A DNA stretch of 64,000 bases from Ceratobasidium sp. AG-K (lineage: Eukaryota > Basidiomycota > Agaricomycetes > Cantharellales > Ceratobasidiaceae), in assembly GCA_037039685.1 (NCBI GenBank), contig JAWNGF010000005.1:2108001-2172000 (forward strand), in the 5' to 3' direction. The position numbers and the translations under genes are program-made. Below are positions 11,568-20,336 of this stretch, in pieces. The notes below the pieces were generated by a model, which worked only from the letters and a program-made list of their open reading frames with translations, ran no database searches and was not told where the DNA came from. Position 1 is the stretch's first letter. Each line of letters opens with the position of its first letter.

Positions 11568-14500
11568 GCCTGGCGCAGTGGGATGGAGTTTGTGAAATTT
11601 ATCAACTAGTTCAGGAGCATTCTTAAGATCTTCCTTTGACTGCCAAGAGTTGTCTGCATGAGAGTATCCTTTCCACTTAACGTAATAGTGGAGTTGGCGA
11701 CGGATTTTCTTGGAATTAAGGATCTCTTCAACCTCCCATTCTTCTTCTCCATCTTGTGTGACAATAGGGGGTGGTTGAGCAGGTTCGCGGCCGTGGGGAT
11801 CAGAGTGGAATTTCTTGAGCAGCATGACATGGAAGACAGGATGAACTTTCATCAATTTTGGTAACTCCAGTCTAAAAGCGTGAGTCCCTACTTTTTCCAG
11901 TACCTTGTAAGGGCCTAAAACTTTGTGAGAGAGTTTTACTGAAGGTCTGTCTGTGGATATGTTTTGATGATTAAGCCAGACTTTATCTCCAGGGTTTATC
12001 TCTTCTGGTTCTTTGGCTCCTTTATCAAAGTAGTGTTTGTAGGACTGATTTGCTAGGATGAGGGCGGCTTTGACTTCGTCGTATCCTTTCAGCAGGAATT
12101 CCGCATGGGCATCAGCTTCAGGAACAGTATAGTCTGATTCTTCCCCGATGTTCATTCTAGGGTTAAAACCCTGGCAGATTAGAAAAGGGGTTTTGCCAGT
12201 GGATGCTTGGATTCCATTGTTGTACGCAAATTCTGCCATAGGGAGCAGGGCCACCCAGTTGTTTTGCCTATGGTTGACAAATGCCCTGATAAAGATTTCA
12301 ACCACTTGGTTTGCCCGTTCTGACTGTCCGTCTGTCCTTGGATGGTACGCTGTGCTGAAGGTAGGTTTTACGTCTAACCGTTTGTACAGATGCCTAATGA
12401 ACTTTGAGTTGAAAGTGGATCCTCTATCCAAGACTGTTGCCTTTGGAGTGCCGTGAAGTTTCCAAATGTTTGCGACAAAAATATTGGCTATGTCTACTGC
12501 TGTGGCTGTTGATTTGCAAGGGAGATAGTGTGCCATCTTGGAGAACCGATCTACTACTGTTAAGATTGCGTCATATCCTTCTGATTCTGGGAGCCCTACA
12601 ATCATGTCATAGGAGATCTCTTCCCAAGGTCTCTCAGGAATATGTAGAGGACGCAGTAATCCTGTAGGGAGTTGGTTCGATGGTTTAACTCGAATGCATG
12701 TTTCGCAGTGTGACACATAAGAGTTGACAAATTTCTTCATGGTTGGCCAGTAGTAAGTTCTGGAAACCAATTCCAATGTTCTTGCTTGTCCAGGATGCCC
12801 AGCTGTAATATTGTCATGGCGCGATTCCAATATCAGGTTTCTGACAGTTTCATCCTTAGGGACAAAGATCTTTCCTTTGAACATTAGGAGTCCTTCTCTG
12901 TATTCCCAATCTTTGACTTTTTCTCCGTTTCTCAGCTTATTGTGGGCTTCCTCTAATCTGGGATCTTCAAGGATTGCTTCTCTGATTAGATCGTTAATTT
13001 CCTGGTCAGGGGTGATAGCCGAAATAAAAATGTCTGGTTTGAGGAGAACTTGGTTCTCTACCCCCCCCAAAGGTTCTAGGTCGTATTGCCTTGAGAGAAT
13101 GTCTGCTTTTTTGTTTTGGCTTCCTGGTCTGTACAAGATTTGGAAGTTGAAGTCTACCAAGAAATTCATCCAGCGGATTTGGCGTTGATTCAATTGCTTG
13201 GATGATGAGAAGTATTCCAAATTTTTGTGATCTGTTATTACTTGAACAGCTTTTTCTGTGCCTTGAAGTAGGTGCCACCATTCTTTGAAAGCTCTAATTA
13301 TTGCCAATAGTTCTTTGTCGAAAATGTCATAGTTTTGCTCAGCCGGATTTAGTGATTTAGAAAGAAAAGCTACAGGGTGTAGTTTCCCTTCTTCATCCTT
13401 CTGAGATAGAACTGCTCCCGTAGCAAATCCCGACGCATCTGTTTCGAGGAAAAATTCCTTATTCTGATCGGGCTGCATCATTACAGGTGCCACTTTAAGA
13501 GCTTCTTTTAGCGCATTCATGGCCTCTTGTTCTTTGCTTGTCCACTGCCACTTTTGATCCTTCTTAAGTAGGTTGTACAGAGGTCTGGCTTTGCCGGCAA
13601 AGTCTTGAATGAATCTTCGATAGAAATTAACGAATCCTAGGAATTCTTGAACTTGTTTGACGTTTTTGGGAGCTTTCCAGTTCATAGCCGCCGTGACCTT
13701 TTCCTGATCCGTTTCGATTCCTTTATTGGAAATGACCAATCCTACCCAGTCCAGTTTGGTCTGGTGGAATTTGCATTTCCTCAATTTCGCGATCAGCTTG
13801 TGTTCCCTTAGTCTTCTTAGCACCTCTTTCACATGTCCTGGATGATCTTTGACTCGTTTGGAAAAAACAAAGATATCATCAATGTATACGAGTACAAAAA
13901 CCCCCATAATGTCCCTGAATATGGAGTTCATTAGGGACTGGAAACTTGATGGAGCGTTTTTGAGACCGAAGGGCATGACTTTCCATTCGTACATGCCGTA
14001 TTGAGTTTTGAATGCTGTTTTCCATTCATGGCCTGCTGCTATTCGGGTTTGATGGAATCCTTGTGCCAAGTCTAGAGTGGTGCCAATGACAAATCCTTCC
14101 AGGGCCCTTAACCATTGGTCCAATAGAGGTATTCCACTCGCGTTGAATTTGCATAGCGAATTCACATATCTGTAGTCAATGCAAAAGCGTAATTCTGGGT
14201 TGCTTGGACCTTCTGGATGTGGTTTTTTGACAAACAGAACCGGGGAAGCCAAAGGAGACTTAGAAATCTGAATGTGTCCCCTTCGGATCAGGGTTTCTAG
14301 TACTTTCTTCATTTCCTTGTCTTCAGCTGGGGACGTTTTGTAGATAGGGCCGTGTTTTAGTTTAGCTTCTGGTAGGAGATCGAGCGTAATGTCCGTTGGC
14401 CTGTGAGGTGGGAGTTCTTCTAACCTGGATTCGTCGAATACATCTGCAAACTCTTTGTATTCCTCTGGTAATGTGGTTTCAGCTGCAATTTGGAGTGTAG

Positions 14501-14960
14501 ACGGGACTTCTAGGCAGTTTTCTGAGCAGAAGTTGCTTGTGTATGCAATTGTCCTATTTTTCCAATTAATTTGTGGGTTATGTTTCTTGAGCCATGACAT
14601 CCCGAGTACAATAGGGTGTCTTCCAATGTTTGTGACATGACATTCTATTTTGCTGGAATGTGTTCCCATGACAAGCCTAAATTTTGTATAGTGGGTGACT
14701 TTTCCAGACGAGACTTCTCGTCCGTCTATAACTCGCAGAGTCTTTGGTTTTTTGTGTTGAAAAAGGGGAAGGTTTGCCTCTTTTGCTAGGGAAGGGTTGA
14801 TGAAACAGGAGGTTGCGCCACAGTCGAGGAGTGCTTGTCCAGAGAATCTTTTCGATCTGTTAACTGACTTAGAATCAGGAGCCGTAGCTAGTGGATGAGC
14901 GGTGAAATCAAGGTATAATTGGTTTTCATTTGATATTGACATGATTTCTAGTTCATCCAT
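11562..14960 (-). CDS. E1 Pol polyprotein (protease, RT, RNase H, integrase, chromodomain)
   Basis: An open frame of 1132 codons. In order: retropepsin motif LLDCGATSCFI near residues 44-54 (DCG instead of the common DSG or DTG), reverse transcriptase with VYIDDIFVFS, RNase H beginning ETDASG, integrase with the zinc-binding HHCC (HPGQARTLELVSRTYYW ... HCETC) and the DDE core, and a C-terminal chromodomain with EVEEILNSKK and YYVKWKGYSHADNSW. The integrase plus chromodomain order identifies a chromovirus. The reading frame differs from gag and its first ATG lies 35 nt after the gag stop, so translation needs reinitiation or recoding. No internal stop is present. Confidence 0.93.
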   Translation of the reverse strand: MDELEIMSISNENQLYLDFTAHPLATAPDSKSVNRSKRFSGQALLDCGATSCFINPSLAKEANLPLFQHKKPKTLRVIDGREVSSGKVTHYTKFRLVMGTHSSKIECHVTNIGRHPIVLGMSWLKKHNPQINWKNRTIAYTSNFCSENCLEVPSTLQIAAETTLPEEYKEFADVFDESRLEELPPHRPTDITLDLLPEAKLKHGPIYKTSPAEDKEMKKVLETLIRRGHIQISKSPLASPVLFVKKPHPEGPSNPELRFCIDYRYVNSLCKFNASGIPLLDQWLRALEGFVIGTTLDLAQGFHQTRIAAGHEWKTAFKTQYGMYEWKVMPFGLKNAPSSFQSLMNSIFRDIMGVFVLVYIDDIFVFSKRVKDHPGHVKEVLRRLREHKLIAKLRKCKFHQTKLDWVGLVISNKGIETDQEKVTAAMNWKAPKNVKQVQEFLGFVNFYRRFIQDFAGKARPLYNLLKKDQKWQWTSKEQEAMNALKEALKVAPVMMQPDQNKEFFLETDASGFATGAVLSQKDEEGKLHPVAFLSKSLNPAEQNYDIFDKELLAIIRAFKEWWHLLQGTEKAVQVITDHKNLEYFSSSKQLNQRQIRWMNFLVDFNFQILYRPGSQNKKADILSRQYDLEPLGGVENQVLLKPDIFISAITPDQEINDLIREAILEDPRLEEAHNKLRNGEKVKDWEYREGLLMFKGKIFVPKDETVRNLILESRHDNITAGHPGQARTLELVSRTYYWPTMKKFVNSYVSHCETCIRVKPSNQLPTGLLRPLHIPERPWEEISYDMIVGLPESEGYDAILTVVDRFSKMAHYLPCKSTATAVDIANIFVANIWKLHGTPKATVLDRGSTFNSKFIRHLYKRLDVKPTFSTAYHPRTDGQSERANQVVEIFIRAFVNHRQNNWVALLPMAEFAYNNGIQASTGKTPFLICQGFNPRMNIGEESDYTVPEADAHAEFLLKGYDEVKAALILANQSYKHYFDKGAKEPEEINPGDKVWLNHQNISTDRPSVKLSHKVLGPYKVLEKVGTHAFRLELPKLMKVHPVFHVMLLKKFHSDPHGREPAQPPPIVTQDGEEEWEVEEILNSKKIRRQLHYYVKWKGYSHADNSWQSKEDLKNAPELVDKFHKLHPTAPGP

Positions 14961-14995
14961 ATTACTAGCTAATATATCACCGAGTACTTGGCTCC

Positions 14996-16348
14996 TTAAT
15001 AAGCCTCGGTGACGTCTTTTCCCGATTCGATGTCTGAAGAGATTTCTTCAATCTGAGCTTCAAACCCTGAGGCTGTGTTCTTGGAAGGACAGACTCTTGC
15101 CGAGTGTCCCTTGCCACCGCAGGTGAAGCAAATCATTGGTCCTTTTCCTTTCCCATCAAGATCCATTGCGTTGGGGTCTTTAGCAGGAGTGGACGATTTG
15201 GGTGTTTGAATAATTGGAGCGTTGAAGGTACTGGTTCGAGTGTCTTTTTGAATTGCTCCAAAAGGAACATTTCCTTTTGTCCCATCGTCCCAGGAGATCT
15301 GTGGTACTGGGCGGCCCTTGGCGTTTCTGGTAATGTTTGAGATTTTGCCGTATTGCACTCCCCCTGTAGGCTTTGACATAAAGACACGGTCGTTTACGTT
15401 GAATCTTTGACCTAGTGAGGTGTTTGCAGCGCTTGGGGTTGTCTTGGCAGTGGTTTGTTTGGCGGTACTGGTTTGTGGGCCTTGCGACTTTTTTGGTGCA
15501 TTAATGGCATTCATTGTAGAGTCAATTTCCAGGGCTCTTTCGCGAACTTGATCGAATGTTCTTGTTGCTTCGTGGGGTTTAAAGTTCTGTGACACCATGG
15601 CCATCTTGATTTCATCCTTAAGACCGTCATAGAAATCATCACGAAGTACTCGATCGGTGTATCTGAGTACCGATGAATAAGTGACAAAGTCTCGTAGATA
15701 ATCTTGGACAGAGTTCTTCTGGATCAACTTCTTGTATAATTGTCTATATCGGTCGATTTTGTGAACATCGCCGAACCTAGCTTGCATTTCGTTCCAGAAT
15801 TCATCCATGTCATGTAGCCAAGTTGTTGCTCCCCTCCTTGCCGTGTCCACATCAATTCCAGGTTGCATCCATACATAGGCAGGCCCCTTGCAATAGCCCA
15901 TCATATAAGTGATTTTTTGTTCTGTGGTTGCTTGTGGGGATGTGTGGTTTATGTACAGAGTACATTGCGATTTAAACTCATCGAACTTATCTACATCTCC
16001 AGAGAATTCCTCTGGGGGATGCATCTTGAGTTTGTATCCTGGGGTGGTTGTTGACGCGGTAGTAGAGGGTGTTGCACCCATGTTTGCAAGTGATTGAGAT
16101 ACCGCATTCATTAATTGGTGAAGGGGTGCGATTTGTGCGGTTTGATTTTGAATTGCATGAATATCTGCAATGTTATTGTCGATTCCCAATTCTAGGGTAG
16201 AGGTGATGCCATTTAAGGCATTAATGTGACCGTTAATTTTTCGCACTTCGTCTATTAAGGCATTGATTGCCTGTGCAACTACATTGGGTCCAGATGTTGC
16301 TGAAATTTGGGTAAATCCCCCTTGACCAGGTGATGGGGCTCTTGACAT
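14996..16348 (-). CDS. E1 Gag
   Basis: An open frame of 450 codons encoding the structural protein of the virus-like particle. The middle (about residues 100-280) has the usual retrotransposon Gag wording (EEFSGDVDKFDEFKSQCTLY, YKKLIQKNSVQDYLRDF). A CCHC zinc knuckle, CFTCGGKGHSARVC, lies near residues 407-420. A basic linker with WDDGTKGNVPFGAIQ precedes the knuckle and is not a usual Gag feature that I recognise. The start at MSRAPSPGQGG is the first ATG and fits the 5' context. Confidence 0.9.
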   Translation of the reverse strand: MSRAPSPGQGGFTQISATSGPNVVAQAINALIDEVRKINGHINALNGITSTLELGIDNNIADIHAIQNQTAQIAPLHQLMNAVSQSLANMGATPSTTASTTTPGYKLKMHPPEEFSGDVDKFDEFKSQCTLYINHTSPQATTEQKITYMMGYCKGPAYVWMQPGIDVDTARRGATTWLHDMDEFWNEMQARFGDVHKIDRYRQLYKKLIQKNSVQDYLRDFVTYSSVLRYTDRVLRDDFYDGLKDEIKMAMVSQNFKPHEATRTFDQVRERALEIDSTMNAINAPKKSQGPQTSTAKQTTAKTTPSAANTSLGQRFNVNDRVFMSKPTGGVQYGKISNITRNAKGRPVPQISWDDGTKGNVPFGAIQKDTRTSTFNAPIIQTPKSSTPAKDPNAMDLDGKGKGPMICFTCGGKGHSARVCPSKNTASGFEAQIEEISSDIESGKDVTEAY

Positions 16349-16372
16349 ATTGGAGCGGGGAAAAAGGTAGAT

Positions 16373-16624
16373 TTATTGAGATCCAAGGCCGTACAAAATG
16401 TTACGAATTCTTCTCCGAACCCTTCTATCTTTAATAATGCGCAAACTCTTCAAAAATATCAGTTCAAGGTTTTCGTCCTCCAGAAACAACGCGTTGATTA
16501 CTCCTAGTTCGTCGTACTGTTCGTATATGTAGTTACGATGAACGTCTTCAATAAAGAGTGTTAGGGACCCTAGTCTAAGCTGTTCCCTGTGTTGTTCCTG
16601 TGTGAGTCGAGGTCTTGGTCCCAC
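16373..16624 (-). CDS. E1 accessory ORF b (83 codons), unknown
   Basis: A small open frame directly upstream of gag (24 nt gap) and overlapping the end of accessory ORF a by 55 nt in another frame. The predicted protein is charged (RRVRRRIRNILYGLG at the C-terminus, LFLEDENLELIFLK in the middle) and matches no family I know. Its position in the sense direction between the 5' LTR and gag suggests either a real small protein or part of the leader. It has not been shown to be translated. Confidence 0.4.
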   Translation of the reverse strand: MGPRPRLTQEQHREQLRLGSLTLFIEDVHRNYIYEQYDELGVINALFLEDENLELIFLKSLRIIKDRRVRRRIRNILYGLGSQ

Positions 16625-17184
16625 TGAAAAGGATTGGGTGCGATAGAATTAAGGTGATTTAGAAGGCGGTAATCCTGGTTGATAGGAATACGCACTTCTG
16701 CTGCAAGATGACAGTATTTTCCCTTGATTTTGTCTTTAAGGGTTTCGATAGTGCGCCACTGTCGTTTATTGTTGTTGATGAGGGTTTCGACCTTTCGAGT
16801 GTGTTTTTCTTGGATTTTAATAAGTTGGTCGCAGTTTTTGATCAAGATGCCGGTTTGTTCTTGCAATCGTTCGACTTCGATATTAGTGTCCGCTAGATTT
16901 ATGCTTTGGACACGATCTTGATCGGCTTGTTGCTTGTTTGTATTGTCGAGGTTAATTTCGATGAACTCGAGCCTTGAATGGAGGGATTGATAATCGGCTT
17001 TGAGTTGATTGTGGTTTTCGTCATTTCTGGTATGTTCGACTCTTAGGTCCTCTGCTTGTTCAACTTGATCTTCTTCTAACACTTCAATTCGACTGTTTAA
17101 TTCGTCGACTTTGGTGTCTAGATCAAGTACAAAGTCTTTTAATCTAAAGACTGCTTTGCAGAGGCTAAAAAATGCGGGGAACAC
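16570..17184 (-). CDS. E1 accessory ORF a (204 codons), coiled-coil protein
   Basis: An open frame lying between the 5' LTR and gag on the element's sense strand. The protein is rich in Glu, Asp, Asn, Gln, Leu and Ile with heptad-like spacing over about residues 20-150 (LDTKVDELNSRIEVLEEDQV, LQEQTGILIKNCDQLIKIQ), which predicts a long coiled coil. No catalytic motif is seen. Ty3/gypsy elements normally have no ORF here. In an element this young, an open frame of this length with clear heptads is unlikely to be chance, but conservation among copies needs to be seen. Confidence 0.55.
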   Translation of the reverse strand: MFPAFFSLCKAVFRLKDFVLDLDTKVDELNSRIEVLEEDQVEQAEDLRVEHTRNDENHNQLKADYQSLHSRLEFIEINLDNTNKQQADQDRVQSINLADTNIEVERLQEQTGILIKNCDQLIKIQEKHTRKVETLINNNKRQWRTIETLKDKIKGKYCHLAAEVRIPINQDYRLLNHLNSIAPNPFQWDQDLDSHRNNTGNSLD

Positions 17185-17666
17185 TTTTAAGGTTAATTAG
17201 TTAGTTACTAATTAGTTCCTTTTTAGTGCGTACTGGTGGAAACGACGGGTTGATGGGGTTCTTGATGGATGAGAGTGTTAACTTGGGTGGTGCTCCGACC
17301 ACTTTCCAGTTTTGCTTGAGAGGATCTGGCTTCCTTGAGATGTTGATTTGGATGTGAAGGGTGCTAGACGCTAAGCTTTTGCTTTATATACTCCTTATCT
17401 GATCTTATCAGTTATCAACAGCCTTGGGCGGGTGTGATAGCGACAGTGTATAACAGAGTAAGGGTGTATTTAGCTGACTAAAGCCGCTATGACCCGAAAG
17501 AGGATAACGATTGGGTTCACTGACAGCGTATAGCGACGTGGGACTACTGGTCTATATCAAGTATAGCTCTTTGTCCGTTGTACTATGCCCGTTTTCCCGT
17601 GTACGTTCTATCTACTTGGTGGAAGAGCAGGGGCTTAAAGCCAGTGCTAGGAAAGGCTTGACCTAA
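17185..17666 (-). other. E1 untranslated leader
   Basis: About 480 nt between the 5' LTR and accessory ORF a. It begins with the self-complementary primer site at 17653-17664. No long frame is seen; it could hold the packaging signal. Confidence 0.5.
17653..17664 (-). promoter_or_regulatory. E1 self-primer binding site
   Basis: Minus-strand AGGTCAAGCCTT begins two nucleotides after the 5' LTR. It is the exact reverse complement of AAGGCTTGACCT inside the same LTR (17786-17797 read on the minus strand). That LTR segment lies 33 nt after the TATA box, where the transcript should begin. There is no TGG at the usual tRNA-primer position. This matches the self-priming design known from Tf1/sushi-type elements. 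Confidence 0.65.
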
Positions 17667-18081
17667 TGTCCCGACTTGGGTCAATTAGGTATGTAAGAGT
17701 TAAGGGGTTCGACTTAAACAAGTCTTTGAACCCAAGGAGTGGTGATAGTAAGAGGATTTGAATTAGGCAAGTCCTAGTGGAGAGGAGGTCAAGCCTTGTC
17801 GTTAACCGGCTTGACCTCTGAGTTTATATACATGTGAGATCAAGGCCACGTCATCATTTATCAGTGTGGGAAAGCCGAGTACAACCGATGATAAGTGAGA
17901 TAAGAGGTATGACTCGACATTCTGGAAGTTCCGGAAGTATCACTAATATCAAATGAAAAGACAAATACATCACATGATACAAGTTTAAGCGCCAGAGGAC
18001 AATTGTACCAAAAAAGGAAAGTGTTCGGAAAAAAAGATATAAAATCAGAATAAAATGTCTGAGCTTAGTCAGCTCATGACA
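17667..18081 (-). repeat. E1 5' LTR with TATA box
   Basis: A 415-bp LTR that is the promoter-bearing copy for the minus-strand element. TATATAAA lies at 17823-17830 (minus strand); the inferred transcript start is at 17797. Confidence 0.95.
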
Positions 18082-18134
18082 GAGCATCAGGTGCAGAAAT
18101 GCGCCGCATTAGTCAGCTCCATCGTCCTCGTGCG
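18082..18134. repeat. 112-bp tandem repeat remnant between E1 and element A
   Basis: It contains the E1 target duplication GAGCA (18082-18086), then 43 nt that complete the 112-bp unit started at 11068, then GTGCG (18130-18134), the left target copy of element A. Adding 69 and 43 gives exactly 112, which proves E1 inserted into an existing array. Confidence 0.85.
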
Positions 18135-18613
18135 TGTCGTAAGCTTCTTCTTTAGTGGCTATGGGACAAGCCGCAATGGAGAGTGGACGGCACTAAGACC
18201 TAAATGACCTCTTGGACCGCAACACACTTAAGTGTCTGTAGGCTCTTGAGGGTAGGGGTAGTTCAAAGTGTCACTCAAAAGGGATGTTTGACAAGACAAA
18301 ACAAGCTGGGGTTACCAGGCTTGTTGGTCCTCTATATATATTCAAAAAAGTGGCTGAGTCATACAAGGCGCAGCCACATGAGTCAGAGCAGTCAACCAGT
18401 CAGGAGTGTCCGTGTGAGTCATGCTGTATGAACAGACATGACTTGTACAAAGCACAGCCGCATTACACAGTGTAACATATAACCACAAGAAGGTGGCAAT
18501 GCAGCAGGAAAACGAGTAGAAAGACAAACAAAGAACAAACACAAACACAAGCACAGACAACGAGAGAGGATGAGGCGTAGACAAGTCCGATGGCGAGAGC
18601 ATGGCTCACAACA
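18135..18613 (-). repeat. element A 3' LTR
   Basis: A 479-bp LTR starting TGTCGTAAGCTTC and ending GGCTCACAACA. It is about 22 bp longer than the LTRs of B, C and D, so A represents a distinct subfamily. Confidence 0.9.
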
Positions 18614-19073
18614 TTACTCCCCTCTTAAGGTCCTTGAGGGGAACCCGAAAGGGCCGATCTACTGCACCCAGCAGTCCTTGTTGACTTTTTCGACCAGGGA
18701 GTCGAGCTCATCCTCCTTTTCCTCCGTGAGGTCGATGGGGTTGAACACAGTATTACCTGGTTCATCGCAGTGTTCCTCCCACCTTTCCCACGTTTTCTCG
18801 TCCGTCCAATCCGCCTTGGACCAGTCCATGACCCTCTCCTGCTCCTCCACATGGTCCTTGTCCCATTGTCGTACGTCCGGCTCGACCTCCTTCCATTCCG
18901 ACAAGTCCACCTCCTTCTCCTGCCACCAGAATGGCTTCCACTCAAACTTCTCCCTCTGGTAGCGTCCCCGCTCCATCCTCCAATCCGCCAAGTCTGCCTT
19001 GAAGTTCTTGTCCCATGCGTCGGTCCATCGAGGCCTCAGAGTCGGAGGGCGGCATTTGTATCCTGGGACCCAC

Positions 19074-19530
19074 TGTTGTAAGCTTCTTCTTGATGACTAT
19101 GAGACAAGCCGCGATGGAGAGTGGACGGCACTAAGACCTAAGTGACCTCTTGAACCGCAACGCACTTAAGCGTCTGTAGGCTCTTGAGGGTAGGGGTGGT
19201 TCTAAGTGTCACTCAAAGGGGATGTTTTGACAAGACAAAACAAGCTGGGGTTACCAGGCTTGTTGGTCCTCTATATATATACAAGCAGAGGCCGAGTCAT
19301 ACAAAGCGCAGCCACAAGAGTCACAACAGTCAGCCAGTCAGGAGTGTCCGTGTGAGTCATGCTGTATGAACAGACATGACTCGTACAAAGCACAGCCGCG
19401 TTACACAATGTAACAGAATAACCACAAGAAGGTGGCAACGCGGCAAACGGAAATGGAAACACAACACAAAAGAAGGGAACAGGCGGGCAAGACAACAGGC
19501 GAGTCCGATGGAGTGAGCTGGCTCACAACA
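19074..19530 (-). repeat. element B 3' LTR
   Basis: 457 bp, starting TGTTGTAAGC and ending GCTCACAACA. Both terminal CpG sites have changed relative to the other LTR or the family form. Confidence 0.93.
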
Positions 19531-19571
19531 TTACTCCCCCCTATGAGTCCATTTGGGGGACCTGAATGGAC

Positions 19572-20336
19572 TTACTGCACCGCGCAGTCCTTCCCTTTCC
19601 TCAGCATAAACTCCTCAAGCCCTTCATCTTCCTCCAAGGTCAGGTCGATGGGATTGAAAACGGTATTTCCCGGTTCGTCCGAGAACTTCTCCCATTCTTC
19701 CCATGTCTCTTCCTTTGTCCAGTCCGCCTTGGACCAGTCCAAAACCCTCTCCTGGGCTTCCACAAACTCCTCATCCCACTGTCGCACATCGGGCTCTACC
19801 TCCTTCCATGCCGACACGTCAGTCTCCTCCTTCTTCCACCAGTAGGGCTCCCATTCGATCTTCTCCTTCTGGTATCTGCCCCTCTCCATCCTCCAATCGC
19901 TCAGGTCCTTTTTGTAGTTGGCATCCCAGGCATTGTTCCATCTAGGTCGGAGCGTTGGCTGCCTTCCGTCGTAACCTGGTACCCACTCGCTTGAGTACGC
20001 TCCTTCTTGTCCCCATTCAACCACTCCGAGCATGTGGGTGGAGAGGAGAACAACCTCCGAGACCTGGAATGCGGTGCACCCCCGGCAGACAAATATGTCC
20101 TTCCATAGGAGCTGCATGCGTGTCGGCCATTTTTTCCCAACCCACTGGAATTCTCCCAGGTCTGAGTGGAGGATGTTGTCCGAGGCCCTGAAGTGCAATC
20201 TTCCAGAGCTTTGTTGTGACCTCTTGAAGACGTAGAGTGCGGCCCCGGAGTCAAGGATCCTTGCTGTGGCAAAGGCAGGTCCTTTGAGGACGCGGGTGAG
20301 GTTGTTGGTAATGGTGGAACGGGTGACAGCAGGCAT
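19572..20336 (-). CDS. element B ORF3, conserved protein of unknown function (254 aa)
   Basis: An intact 765-nt frame between pol and the 3' LTR, starting MPAVTRSTITNNLTRVL. Visible features: ILDSGAALYVFKRSQQ near residues 27-42 (a single DSG-A motif like that of retropepsins), FRASDNILHSDLGEFQWVGK, a CRGC pair at Cys84 and Cys87, VVEWGQEGAYSSEWVPGY, and an acidic, Trp-rich C-terminal half ending DCAVQ. There is no signal peptide or membrane helix, so it is not an envelope protein. Its first 436 nt overlap the end of pol in another frame. The same protein, with conservative changes and the same length, occurs in A, C and D. Its function is unknown. Confidence 0.75.
   Translation of the reverse strand: MPAVTRSTITNNLTRVLKGPAFATARILDSGAALYVFKRSQQSSGRLHFRASDNILHSDLGEFQWVGKKWPTRMQLLWKDIFVCRGCTAFQVSEVVLLSTHMLGVVEWGQEGAYSSEWVPGYDGRQPTLRPRWNNAWDANYKKDLSDWRMERGRYQKEKIEWEPYWWKKEETDVSAWKEVEPDVRQWDEEFVEAQERVLDWSKADWTKEETWEEWEKFSDEPGNTVFNPIDLTLEEDEGLEEFMLRKGKDCAVQ

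Larger units (their letters stand above)
11137..18081 (-). mobile_element. E1: Ty3/gypsy chromovirus retrotransposon, apparently intact
   Basis: A full-length LTR element read on the minus strand: 5' LTR 17667-18081, two small ORFs, gag, pol with C-terminal chromodomain, polypurine tract and 3' LTR 11137-11551. The flanking 5-bp target duplication is GAGCA (11132-11136 and 18082-18086). The two 415-bp LTRs differ at a single base (11366 C, 17896 T) and gag and pol have no internal stops, so insertion is recent and the copy may still be functional. It sits inside the 112-bp tandem repeat. It belongs to a different family from the nested elements at 18135-47103. Confidence 0.95.

Noticed and set aside
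17854..18087. 77-codon frame inside the E1 LTR
   Set aside because: It lies wholly within LTR sequence and has no recognisable content.
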